64,000 bases of DNA from assembly GCA_050297535.1 (NCBI GenBank), contig JBNKSV010000008.1, forward strand, positions 7,984 to 71,983. Reading direction: 5' to 3'. The notes beneath the pieces are model-generated. The model was not told the DNA's origin. It worked only from the letters and a program-made list of their open reading frames with translations, and ran no database searches. A program made the position numbers and the translations under genes. Shown one piece after another: positions 26,925-35,277 of this stretch. This DNA comes from JAAGZL01 sp050297535. GTDB taxonomy: Bacteria; Pseudomonadota; Gammaproteobacteria; Chromatiales; Chromatiaceae. Position 1 is the first letter of the stretch; every line of letters begins with the position of its first letter.

Positions 26925-27863
26925 ATGAATATACTCCTGGTCGATGACACACGCACTGAGCAGAACATCATGACGGTTCGTCTGAATGAGATGGGACATG
27001 ATGTGATGTGCTGCTCCAATGGCCAGGAAGCCGTAGAATTATATTGTGAATATGATTTTGACCTGGTTCTCATGGATGTAATCATGCCGGTTATGGATGG
27101 TTATGAAGCGGCACGACAAATAAGAAAAGAGGATGATGACTGGGTACCAATAATATTCCTCAGCGGACGCACTGAACCGAACGATGTCGCTGCTGGCATA
27201 GAGGCCGGTGGTGATGACTATCTGACCAAACCTGTGGACGAAATTATACTCGCTGCCAAGATGGCAGCCATGCAGCGTATAGCCGCCATGCGTCACCGCC
27301 TTATAACCGTTTCCAACGACCTTGAAAAGGCCAACAGTGAACTGCAAAAGCTAGCCAATGCAGATGGTCTCACGGGACTTGCCAACCGCCGTATCATAGA
27401 TGAATACCTTGAAAAAGAGACTGCCCGTGCCGTTCGTAGCGATCATCCTATCTCTGTGATTATGATAGATATCGACAATTTCAAGCTATACAACGATAAC
27501 TACGGGCACCTGGCTGGAGACAGCTGTTTAAAGAAGGTATCCAAGGTCCTTAAAAACACCGTACGCAGACCTGAGGATTTGGTGGGACGTTATGGTGGCG
27601 AGGAATTTTGTGTCATCCTGCCAAGCACAGACATGAATGGCGCTGGATTCGTTGCTGAACGCATACGTAGCGAGGTTGAAAACCTAGAGATACCGCACGC
27701 CAAAAATTCCGCCAGTACCTTTGTAACCCTAAGCCTTGGCATAGCATCCCGTATCCCCGGGAGTAAGGCCACTGCCACCAAATTGCTTAGCGATGCGGAT
27801 AAGGCCCTATATATAGCAAAGACCGCCGGGAAAAACCAAGCCGCCAAGGCGGAATATAAATAA
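26925..27863 (+). CDS. Response regulator diguanylate cyclase (REC-GGDEF)
   Basis: This 312-residue protein has a receiver with phospho-Asp51 in LVLMDVIMPVMDGYE and TKP near residue 101. A helical linker precedes the GGDEF domain: ADGLTGLANRR, DIDNFKLYNDNYGH and active-site GGEEF at 224-228. The inhibitory I-site RPED (215-218) is in the correct position five residues earlier, so product inhibition is likely. It converts two GTP to cyclic di-GMP when phosphorylated, favouring attachment over swimming. It follows the PP2C regulator, an arrangement reminiscent of the HsbR/HsbD pair, and may receive phosphate from the hybrid kinase at 17046. Confidence 0.92.
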   Translation: MNILLVDDTRTEQNIMTVRLNEMGHDVMCCSNGQEAVELYCEYDFDLVLMDVIMPVMDGYEAARQIRKEDDDWVPIIFLSGRTEPNDVAAGIEAGGDDYLTKPVDEIILAAKMAAMQRIAAMRHRLITVSNDLEKANSELQKLANADGLTGLANRRIIDEYLEKETARAVRSDHPISVIMIDIDNFKLYNDNYGHLAGDSCLKKVSKVLKNTVRRPEDLVGRYGGEEFCVILPSTDMNGAGFVAERIRSEVENLEIPHAKNSASTFVTLSLGIASRIPGSKATATKLLSDADKALYIAKTAGKNQAAKAEYK

Positions 27864-27901
27864 CCACCTCTGAATACTCCCTTATTTATTGCTGCTTAGT
27901 C

Positions 27902-28004
27902 GTTCTCACGCAGGCTAGAATACAAATTAAGTGTAGTGTTCCTGATTTAACGATTATCCAATCTTCAAGGTTTCCTATTCGTTCTAACTCTGCTAGGATA
28001 GAAC
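27902..28004. promoter_or_regulatory. Candidate lexA operator region
   Basis: Upstream of lexA, GTTCTA and TAGAAC are arms of an inverted repeat at 27981-28004 with a 12-nt centre. A partly similar CGTTCT...CTAGAATA occurs at 27901-27922. The classical CTGT-N8-ACAG SOS box of E. coli is not seen. LexA commonly represses its own gene, so one of these could be its operator. Assignment is tentative. Confidence 0.3.
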
Positions 28005-28027
28005 AGGAAGAGAACTGGAGAATCGCC

Positions 28028-28636
28028 ATGCCCAACATCCTTACTAGACGTCAACAGGAAATATATGACTTTCTGGTCCAACACCTGGAGGACTTCACAC
28101 ACCCTCCTACCCTAGACGAGTTATGCTTAGCCCTTGGCCTAAGTTCGAAGGGATCTCTACATAAACAGATTCAGTCCCTGATTGAGGCCGGTCTGGTAGA
28201 ACCGATGAATAACATGCGCAGAGGAATACGCTTGGCCAACCATCCAGATCAGGATGATAGCTCCCTGCCAATGCTAGGATACATTGCAGCCGGACAGCCT
28301 ATTGAGGCCATTGATCATCAAGAAACTATTCAGATTCCAGAATCCCTACGTAGCAATAAACCCTGCTATGTCCTGCAGATAAAGGGCGACTCCATGATCG
28401 ACGAAGGTATCCTGGATGGCGATTATATAGTTGTTGAGAAATGCTCACAGGCCAGGAACGGCGATATCGTTGTCGCATTAATAGATAAATCAGAGGCGAC
28501 TTTAAAAAAGATCGAGCAAAAACCCGGACAGGTAATCCTACACCCGGCAAATGCCGATTACAGTCCCATGCAGTTCACGCCGGACCAGGTTGATATACAA
28601 GGTGTATTGGTAGGACAGATGCGCCGATACCACTAG
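28028..28636 (+). CDS. lexA: LexA repressor (SOS regulator, autocleaving)
   Basis: This is a 202-residue protein. The N-terminal winged helix includes LTRRQQEIYDFL and the recognition region LGLSSKGSLHKQIQ. A hinge with cleavage site Ala88-Gly89 (YIAAGQP) precedes the serine protease-like domain with Ser122 (GDSMIDEG) and Lys160 (ATLKKI). RecA filaments trigger self-cleavage, derepressing DNA repair genes. The recognition helix differs from that of E. coli LexA (SPNAAEEHLKAL), so the operator sequence may differ too. It is transcribed alone, convergent with the FGase fusion gene, with stops 13 nt apart. Confidence 0.93.
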   Translation: MPNILTRRQQEIYDFLVQHLEDFTHPPTLDELCLALGLSSKGSLHKQIQSLIEAGLVEPMNNMRRGIRLANHPDQDDSSLPMLGYIAAGQPIEAIDHQETIQIPESLRSNKPCYVLQIKGDSMIDEGILDGDYIVVEKCSQARNGDIVVALIDKSEATLKKIEQKPGQVILHPANADYSPMQFTPDQVDIQGVLVGQMRRYH

Positions 28637-28649
28637 CTTATTAATACAG

Positions 28650-30680
28650 CTAGGCTGCGGTCGGGACGGCCTTAATAACAGGTTCAGACGGCTTTATGCA
28701 GGAAATAAGATATTCAAGTACCGGCGACCCCTGCTTAGGTTGTTGCAGATATTGTGGATAGAATTGTGGTTTATCCACCCACTGGCGCTCTACCATCTCG
28801 TTGATGATATTGAGGTAGTTAAACCCGGTCTTGCCTACATATAGATTGCGCAGATCGTCATGTTTGGCTGTATGCAGCGCCTGACAAACACCGTTGAGAT
28901 ATAGGTAGTCTTTGGTAAAACCACCGGCGCGATGCACCCGTACCGCCAGCATGAAGGCATCGTCCGGTAACAACTGATGCTCTTCGTGCAGGTAATTGAA
29001 GGTGTGGCGGAAGTCGCCGTGTTTGGTCATCTCATTAACGGCCAGCACCCTTAGCGCCAGTCCCCGCAGGCGCTGCAACGTCATATTTCCGGACTGGTAT
29101 TCATTGAGGATAGCAAGCCCTTCCTGGGTAAGGGTATTACCCGGAAGGCCAAGGATAAACACCTTCAAACGCTGTTTGCTGGCGTTTAGGCTGGTAGCCA
29201 TATGCACACCAAGTTCGTGCTGAATAAGGGCGGAGGCCTGCGTCTCTGTAAGTTGCAGATTCTTGGCCAACTGTATGATCTTTTTACCGTTGAGTACCAT
29301 GGCGGAAGCAACCAGCCTGGCGCTACTTTCAACCTTACAACTCATACCCCACTGCTTCGCCGTCTGTTTAAAGCGAGAGATAAGCTCCTCTGTGCTAATC
29401 TCAGCCCTCTCCACTTCTCCGAACTTGGCAGCATGCAGGATAAAGTTCGCATTCTGTATATCGGTCAGACTAGGCTCACCATAATATTTGAGTGATTCGT
29501 ACAGGAAATTCGGTTTCCCGGCCTTTACCAGTAGATCAATCTTCCCGCCCAGATTGTTGATTACATCGCGATACAGGGCCTGTACGCCGGGATCGCGGAT
29601 ATCATTGACTGGCAGACGATACAATCTCTCACGGAATTGATATGGATCTATGTTCAACTGACGATATATAAAGTCAGGCTGATAATTGGCGTGATGTTTA
29701 AAGAATTTCTTCTTCTCACTGGGTATATTTATCGGGTTGATGTAGTACAGGGTTTCCATCCCCTTGGCCACCTGATACAGGGCGCGATCAACCTTACTAA
29801 TCGCCGGTTCCATCTTTTCAGAAAGCAGCTGTATATTCTTATTTCTACGTTTGCGGGCATATCTGCGGGCGAAAAAAGTGAATATATCCACCATGCTGTC
29901 TTTAATCTGATGGACCAGGGCCTGCATTACCAATGGATAGATCTCACCACTGAGTTCATCCATGAATATCTTTTTCACTTCCAGGGGCAATACCAGGGTA
30001 TTCTGAAAATGGCTATTAATGTGTGCTGCCAGGTAACCCCTGCCAGAGAACACCTTGTTTTCTTCGGCCGTAACCGGGAGATTAGGCAAGGTGATTTGCT
30101 CCAGACGGCTTAGGGTCAGATTGATAATGCCATGCCAACGCTCACGATCAAGCTGTTCAGTACCGATATTGAATGTTGGTGTTACCGCTCCGTTCCGACG
30201 CAGATAATTATATGAGTGAACATCGAATATCAGGGCCGCGCCGAATTTCTGTTCGATCTTTTTGACCAGCACGTCCAGTATCCGATAAAAACACTGGTGT
30301 TTATCGACGCTGATCTGACGCTCTTTCTGGGTAAGTCGTTTTGCCCAGACGTTTTTGCCCCAGGCCTTGTTATAGATACAGGTCGCAATGGGACGGTTGA
30401 GATCATATTCGTAGCGGGAGTCGTTCGCTACAACCGTAATCGGCATCGCCTGGATCATCTGAGAGGTGTAGGGATCTTCTTCGTAAAGACGCTCGCTTTC
30501 GGATAGAGCGCACTTGGTCTGAAGTTCCTTTCTCAGGTTATGACCGGCATGCACGGCCATGCATATCGCCGGAGAGTATGAGTCAATTTTTAGGAAGAAA
30601 CTGCCATCTGCCACCTCGCATTCAAAAAGCTGCTCCGCCTTGATGCGGTTGATGATCTCTGTTTCAGATATCTTCAGCAT
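28650..30680 (-). CDS. N-formylglutamate amidohydrolase-like domain fused to DUF1704 (MATCAP-like metallopeptidase, QEGLA motif)
   Basis: This is a 676-residue protein from the ATG at 30680. The N-terminal third has FGase-type metal motifs VHAGHN (HAGH at 44-47) and DVHS (153-156). The C-terminal half is the DUF1704/QEGLA domain: HELGVH with His488, Glu489 and His493 as zinc and catalytic residues, and TQEGLA with Glu520 as likely third ligand. Eukaryotic relatives of DUF1704 (MATCAP) are carboxypeptidases that remove the terminal tyrosine of tubulin; bacterial members are called flavohemoglobin expression-modulating proteins. It overlaps the ATP-grasp gene end by 17 nt, so the two are co-expressed. 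I infer a peptide trimming role opposite the ligase; substrate unknown. Confidence 0.8.
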   Translation of the reverse strand: MLKISETEIINRIKAEQLFECEVADGSFFLKIDSYSPAICMAVHAGHNLRKELQTKCALSESERLYEEDPYTSQMIQAMPITVVANDSRYEYDLNRPIATCIYNKAWGKNVWAKRLTQKERQISVDKHQCFYRILDVLVKKIEQKFGAALIFDVHSYNYLRRNGAVTPTFNIGTEQLDRERWHGIINLTLSRLEQITLPNLPVTAEENKVFSGRGYLAAHINSHFQNTLVLPLEVKKIFMDELSGEIYPLVMQALVHQIKDSMVDIFTFFARRYARKRRNKNIQLLSEKMEPAISKVDRALYQVAKGMETLYYINPINIPSEKKKFFKHHANYQPDFIYRQLNIDPYQFRERLYRLPVNDIRDPGVQALYRDVINNLGGKIDLLVKAGKPNFLYESLKYYGEPSLTDIQNANFILHAAKFGEVERAEISTEELISRFKQTAKQWGMSCKVESSARLVASAMVLNGKKIIQLAKNLQLTETQASALIQHELGVHMATSLNASKQRLKVFILGLPGNTLTQEGLAILNEYQSGNMTLQRLRGLALRVLAVNEMTKHGDFRHTFNYLHEEHQLLPDDAFMLAVRVHRAGGFTKDYLYLNGVCQALHTAKHDDLRNLYVGKTGFNYLNIINEMVERQWVDKPQFYPQYLQQPKQGSPVLEYLISCIKPSEPVIKAVPTAA

Positions 30681-31698
30681 CTTCAATGGCCTTGCGAAAG
30701 GCGCTCTTGCGCTCTAACACAGACTCTCTTGCCGATACAACATTTTCCACAAAGTCTAAAACCGGTTTCTGCAGCTTGGTACGATTTAGTCTGTTGATGC
30801 GAGAGATACCGCCTGGGCTTAACACATTAACCTCAATAAGCTTGCCATTAATAACATCCAAGCCGACAAAATAAAGGCCGTCGCGCACCAGTTGTGGCCC
30901 CAGGGCCTTGCACAGCGCCTTTTCTTCTTTGGTTAGGTTGTGTTTGACTTCGTGACCACCGGCACAGATATTGGAGCGGATGTCTTTACCGGAAGGAACG
31001 CGTTTCATGGCGCCAATCGGTTCACCATTCAGCATCAGAATACGCACATCGCCCTGCTCTGCCCCTTCTACATATTCCTGCAGGATGACGTAATTTCCTT
31101 GTTTGCCACCGATGTAGAAGTCAAGTAATGATCGAAAATTCTGCTGCGCACTTTTCTCAACAACTATCACGCCCTTGCCGCCAAACCCATTTAGCGGTTT
31201 CATTATCATCTTCTCGGCCGAGGACTCTTCCAGTACCTGCTCCAGATACTCCTGACTCTTCGATACATGGGTAACAGGTATAAAACGCGCAGCGTCACCA
31301 CTGAATGATGCCGGATAGAGTTTATTGTTAGCGATTCGCAAGCCATCCAAATCGTTCATAATGAACACATCATTTCTGACTGAATCCAGAAAATTCAGGG
31401 CGATCGAATCCAGCGGTGGGTTGGTACGCATGATTATGGCGTCGAATCCGGCCAGCGGCAGCTTACAACGCTTGAACTCTGCACTTTTATAGAATGTGGC
31501 AGGACTACTGCTTATACGGTCACGTTTTTTTAAAACCTTGCAGAAGGCGTATGGAACACTATCACGTACCGTCAGGCTATGTGCAGTAGTAATAGCCACC
31601 GTCTTTTTGCGCCATGCGGCCTCGTGGATAAGACGCAGAGTACTATCAGTTTCAGGAGTAATGCGATCCCATGGATACATTAAGAATAAAAATTTCAT
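30664..31698 (-). CDS. ATP-grasp ligase, glutathione synthetase-like
   Basis: This is a 344-residue protein from the ATG at 31698 (MKFLFLMYPWDRI). It has the GshB-like layout: an N-terminal Rossmann-like part, NDLDGLRIANNKLY, and the ATP-grasp core MIMKPLNGFGGKGVIVVEK followed by LQEYVEGAEQGDVRI and a metal-binding ...LIEVNVLSPGGI. ATP-grasp enzymes join a carboxylate to an amine via acyl-phosphate. True GshB proteins are about 315 residues; this one has extra sequence and a different neighbourhood, so glutathione may not be the product. It is encoded between maoP and the FGase/DUF1704 gene, and a peptide or protein-tail ligase activity is inferred. Confidence 0.82.
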   Translation of the reverse strand: MKFLFLMYPWDRITPETDSTLRLIHEAAWRKKTVAITTAHSLTVRDSVPYAFCKVLKKRDRISSSPATFYKSAEFKRCKLPLAGFDAIIMRTNPPLDSIALNFLDSVRNDVFIMNDLDGLRIANNKLYPASFSGDAARFIPVTHVSKSQEYLEQVLEESSAEKMIMKPLNGFGGKGVIVVEKSAQQNFRSLLDFYIGGKQGNYVILQEYVEGAEQGDVRILMLNGEPIGAMKRVPSGKDIRSNICAGGHEVKHNLTKEEKALCKALGPQLVRDGLYFVGLDVINGKLIEVNVLSPGGISRINRLNRTKLQKPVLDFVENVVSARESVLERKSAFRKAIEDAEDI

Positions 31699-31712
31699 GG
31701 GGCGGCTATATC

Positions 31713-32078
31713 TCAAAACTCATCCAGATCTTCAGATAGTTTTCCTTCATCCATCTCAATCTGTGGAACGCTGCTTTTTATAATGGCACCAAAGGCAGAC
31801 ACAGTTGGCCTTTTCTCAATCTTCCGGCGATAGCGCATCCAGACTTCTTCATGCTCAGTCTCTGGATTGGCATCTCCGCGACAAACCAGGAGGAAATGCG
31901 CTTCCTCATCATTTATAGGCTCCCGCTGACCCTTATCCAGGGCCTCATAAGCACGGCCGTGACGTTCCAATAAATCTGCCTGCGCGCGACTAAATTCGCC
32001 ACAACGGGCAAATCCATGCGGGAAATATTTATCTGAATAGAACTTGGAATTGCTAAGGAATGAGTCTTTTTTCTGCAT
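31713..32078 (-). CDS. maoP: DUF413 protein, MaoP homologue (Ori macrodomain organiser)
   Basis: This 121-residue protein shares the E. coli MaoP/YifE core: SKFYSDKYFPHGFARCGEF, LLERHGRAYEALDKGQREP, NDEEAHFLLVCRGDANPETE, followed by VWMRYRRKI. In E. coli MaoP, with the DNA site maoS, keeps the replication-origin macrodomain together. The gene is divergent from an HdfR homologue exactly as in E. coli, which supports the assignment. Here it heads a three-gene operon with an ATP-grasp ligase and FGase/DUF1704 (14 nt gap to the ligase). Confidence 0.85.
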   Translation of the reverse strand: MQKKDSFLSNSKFYSDKYFPHGFARCGEFSRAQADLLERHGRAYEALDKGQREPINDEEAHFLLVCRGDANPETEHEEVWMRYRRKIEKRPTVSAFGAIIKSSVPQIEMDEGKLSEDLDEF

Positions 32079-32168
32079 TTCGATAAAAATTCACAATCAA
32101 TTTTTTAACTTGTGAGGATTATCGGCAGGGTATATTTGTGAGTAAAACGACGATTTTTTGTTATTATT

Positions 32169-32185
32169 GATAGATATTATCTATC
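32169..32185. promoter_or_regulatory. Perfect 17-bp palindrome in the maoP-hdfR divergent region, probable LysR operator
   Basis: GATAGATATTATCTATC has 8-bp arms around one base. It contains the LysR-type T-N11-A pattern as ATAG-N7-CTAT, and lies 16 nt before the hdfR start and about 90 nt before maoP. It is a strong candidate for HdfR self-binding. The E. coli maoS element also lies in this intergenic region, so a maoS equivalent may be within 32079-32200, but I cannot identify it by sequence. Confidence 0.5.
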
Positions 32186-32200
32186 GTTATGGCATGAGAA

Positions 32201-33082
32201 ATGAACACTGATTTGCTAAGAACCTTTCTGGAAGTTGCCAAAACCCGTCATTTTGGGCATGCGGCGGAAAATCTGTATCTGACCCAGTCCGCAGTCAGTT
32301 CGCGCATTAAACAGCTGGAAGAGGTATTTGGAGTCACCCTTTTCACCCGTAAACGTAACAATATACTGCTTACTTCTGCTGGTGAACGCCTCCTGCCACA
32401 CGCCGAGAACATGCTGGCTTCCTGGCAGCTAACTGTTCAAGAGGTTGGAATCCCCAAACAACAAAATCTGCAGTTGGCCTTAGGCGGCACATCCAATCTG
32501 TGGGACACATTTCTTAAATCTGTGTTACCCAAATTGTCATCCCAGTTCCCTAACCTGTATCTACGCACCGAGATAAACCAGTCACACAATCTGATACGTG
32601 CCTTGCTTGGCGGACGCCTGGATATATGCGCCACCTTGGATGCACAAACAAATATAGATCTTGATTCCAAAAAGATTGGAACACTTGAATTGATTATGGT
32701 CTGTAATACACCGGTCCAAACGCTTAGCGACGTGGCTATGCTGGGTTATGTATTTGTAGACTGGGGAACAGCATTCAACCTGCAACAGGCAAAACTATTC
32801 CAGGAACCTGTTGCGCCGATACTGCATACTGGGCAGAGCCATATCGCCTTGGAATTCATCCTCAGCCATACCGGCGCTGCATATCTGCCACTGGCCTTGG
32901 TTGAAAGTTACCTCAATCAAGGAAGGCTGTTTCGGGTTATAGATGCACAGCAGATTGACCAAAATGTCTACCTGATATATCCCAAAACTGCTGACAAGGC
33001 ATCATCACTAGGGCCTATCATAAATTTTCTCGAGGAACTGGATATCAGACCAGAGACCAGGGTTCAGATGATCAATCCTTAG
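32201..33082 (+). CDS. hdfR: LysR-family regulator HdfR homologue
   Basis: This is a 293-residue LysR protein. The N-terminal helix-turn-helix is very close to E. coli HdfR: LLRTFLEVAKTRHFGHAAEN, LYLTQSAVSSRIKQLEE, GVTLFTRKRNNILLT. A periplasmic-binding-like effector domain follows. In E. coli HdfR represses flhDC and affects the gltBD genes. The divergent maoP partner is conserved, which supports orthology. This organism has a FleQ/sigma-54-type flagellar cluster rather than flhDC, so the target set may differ. Its stop overlaps by 4 nt the stop of the convergent small gene. Confidence 0.85.
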   Translation: MNTDLLRTFLEVAKTRHFGHAAENLYLTQSAVSSRIKQLEEVFGVTLFTRKRNNILLTSAGERLLPHAENMLASWQLTVQEVGIPKQQNLQLALGGTSNLWDTFLKSVLPKLSSQFPNLYLRTEINQSHNLIRALLGGRLDICATLDAQTNIDLDSKKIGTLELIMVCNTPVQTLSDVAMLGYVFVDWGTAFNLQQAKLFQEPVAPILHTGQSHIALEFILSHTGAAYLPLALVESYLNQGRLFRVIDAQQIDQNVYLIYPKTADKASSLGPIINFLEELDIRPETRVQMINP

Positions 33083-33495
33083 GGCTGTAATACAACCCCA
33101 TGCTGCGCTAGCCAGATGCGATCCAATTCCCACTTAACCTGTTGCACATTATCTGACTCCATAACGATCCTGCTTACACGCTTTTGCACCTCGGCCAGCT
33201 GCTGCTGAGCTTGTACCAGATCTGGATTATCCTGGGCGCGGTTTGCCAAATGTGGATAGATGACTCCCAGTGCCTTGTATACCGGGAATTCACTTGTGCG
33301 TGGTGTACTGAGAACGGCCACACCATTACTCAGGCGTAACAGGCGGAATTTATATGGATAACTCGAAACTATCTTATCTTGCTTAAGCAGATCATTTATT
33401 TCTGATAGTTTCGGGTCCTCATATAACGCCCATACCAGCCAGATTAGGGCGATGCTTGCCAGGACGATTGAATAGTTTCTGGTGAATTTATCCAT
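33079..33495 (-). CDS. Membrane-anchored protein of unknown function
   Basis: This is a 138-residue protein from the ATG at 33495 (MDKFTRNYSIVLASIALIWL). One N-terminal membrane helix or uncleaved signal precedes a soluble, mainly helical domain with a coiled-coil-like stretch (DLVQAQQQLAEVQKRVSRIV). I do not recognise the family. It is separated by 27 nt from the SLAC1/TehA-type channel gene upstream, so the two may be co-transcribed, and it converges with hdfR with overlapping stops. Confidence 0.6.
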   Translation of the reverse strand: MDKFTRNYSIVLASIALIWLVWALYEDPKLSEINDLLKQDKIVSSYPYKFRLLRLSNGVAVLSTPRTSEFPVYKALGVIYPHLANRAQDNPDLVQAQQQLAEVQKRVSRIVMESDNVQQVKWELDRIWLAQHGVVLQP

Positions 33496-33522
33496 ATGTT
33501 TAATGCCCAAAATATATAGCTA

Positions 33523-34482
33523 TTAACCCTCCTCCACACAGATCTGCTTCAATCGCATCGCATTGAACGTTTTATACAAAAGCAATGCAATCAGAAAGGT
33601 AACAATGCCCAATAAACCAAACGCCATAAACTTAAACAAAATAATCCCACTCTTTTGATACATAAGCATAGTAGCAATAGTGATTGCCGCCATAGGGAAT
33701 GAGTAGGCCCACCATGAAAGAAAGAATTTCAGTTTGGCAAAACGCGTAATCTGAGTCAAAAGCAGCAACGTTAGAAACAGTGCTGCGTAATATAGTATCT
33801 TGGCAAATATATCCAATTCTCCGTTCAGCTTGATATATGAAATAAACCCTATCGCCGGAGGAGCTATCAGGATAAACAGAGTCGGTAACAATCTTTCCGG
33901 CAGAGCCTGATGAAAGATAATGCGATTGAATATAATGCTCAGCAACACAATCCAGAACAACAGACCGATGCTGAAAAAGAAGGTGGAGACCTCAATATAG
34001 CCATGAGTAACGCCGGCTATGGGCACCAGAATATTACCTACTACAGGGATAAACCAGGCTGGATTTGTATGGTGGATCTCGAAGTGTTCGTGATGCATCC
34101 AAACCTGCATCACATATAAAGTAATAAGCAGGTGAATGCTGGTACCAGCGACCCAAAGTACAAATGATAACGTATGGTACGCATGCAGAGTGCAGATACT
34201 GAGAAGGATCATACTTATCGAAATAGTAGGGAAAAAGCTAAGCTTGATGGGGTGCGCTAGTTCTTTTTTCACGGCCAAGCGATGACGAATTAGCTTGGTT
34301 AGGTAAAATCCAGCTAGCACGATAAAAATACCCATCGTGACCATAGCTAATACCGAGGATACAAATGCTGGCATGTGCAATACATCATGTGACTTTTCCC
34401 AAGCCAGGGTTAATCCAGACATTCCCATAACCATGGCAAAAAACGAGATAGGAAAGTGCTGAAGCCTTGATTGTTGATCCAT
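33523..34482 (-). CDS. SLAC1/TehA-family anion channel or C4-dicarboxylate transporter
   Basis: This 319-residue protein has about ten membrane helices and little soluble sequence. The start (FPISFFAMVMGMSGLTLAWEKS) and internal HEHFEIHHTNPAWFIPVVGNILVP are characteristic of the TDT/SLAC1 family, whose members include TehA and Mae1-type transporters; they conduct anions such as chloride, nitrate, sulfite or malate. Ligand is not predicted. The 256-nt stretch from its start to the tRNA gene at 34739 has no gene I can support and should carry both promoters. Confidence 0.85.
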   Translation of the reverse strand: MDQQSRLQHFPISFFAMVMGMSGLTLAWEKSHDVLHMPAFVSSVLAMVTMGIFIVLAGFYLTKLIRHRLAVKKELAHPIKLSFFPTISISMILLSICTLHAYHTLSFVLWVAGTSIHLLITLYVMQVWMHHEHFEIHHTNPAWFIPVVGNILVPIAGVTHGYIEVSTFFFSIGLLFWIVLLSIIFNRIIFHQALPERLLPTLFILIAPPAIGFISYIKLNGELDIFAKILYYAALFLTLLLLTQITRFAKLKFFLSWWAYSFPMAAITIATMLMYQKSGIILFKFMAFGLLGIVTFLIALLLYKTFNAMRLKQICVEEG

Positions 34483-34738
34483 CTAGCAACTCCAAAAGGT
34501 TAGAAACGCTCAATAATAGTTAATCAGAATATTAGATCAAGCTGATCTTCACACGCATTGACATATATCATAGTATTTTAGTCGGTATTTTTATCCGGAC
34601 TTCCCACTCAACAATCCCACATGGTATTTGAGCTAATTATTCCCACACCGCATTTTATAATTTCCTTATTACCATGGATTATTTGACTCGAATATTGCTT
34701 ACACCAGCAATCTAGTTTAACCTTGCGCACTTGTTTTT

Positions 34739-34985
<247 letters not shown>

Positions 34986-34992
34986 CAAATAT

Positions 34993-35018
34993 AAGCCCTG
35001 CTCTTGCAGGGCTTTTTT
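34993..35018 (+). terminator. Second intrinsic terminator after the duplicated tRNA end
   Basis: AAGCCCTGC, loop TCTT, GCAGGGCTT then TTTTC: a strong 9-bp hairpin with U-tract, 8 nt past the repeated tRNA tail. Its spacing from the tail copies that of the first terminator from the real tRNA. The following 35019-35277 shows no gene; it holds the promoter of the methyltransferase gene. Confidence 0.9.
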
Positions 35019-35277
35019 CTTTATCAGGTAAGTAAGATTAAATGTGAATCTCTAACTTCTATAAAACCCGACGCAATTCGCCACTCAGGACGAACTGGGT
35101 GTTATATGCGCATAGTAATATCTTCTTATATCTGCGCCATTGTTACAGTAATAAAACATGATGTTATGTTTTTACCCGTCATATCAAAAGATGTAGCAAC
35201 AGTTTCATTAACAATGTTTCCTATTTCTAGTATATTTTAAACTTAGCCACGACGGGCTAGTTCACAGGTAAAGGTTA

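Noticed and set aside
35049..35115. Integron attC-like segment (CTCTAAC ... GTGTTATATGCG)
   Set aside because: Core sites do not match the RYYYAAC/GTTRRRY pairing well and no integron cassette or integrase is present.
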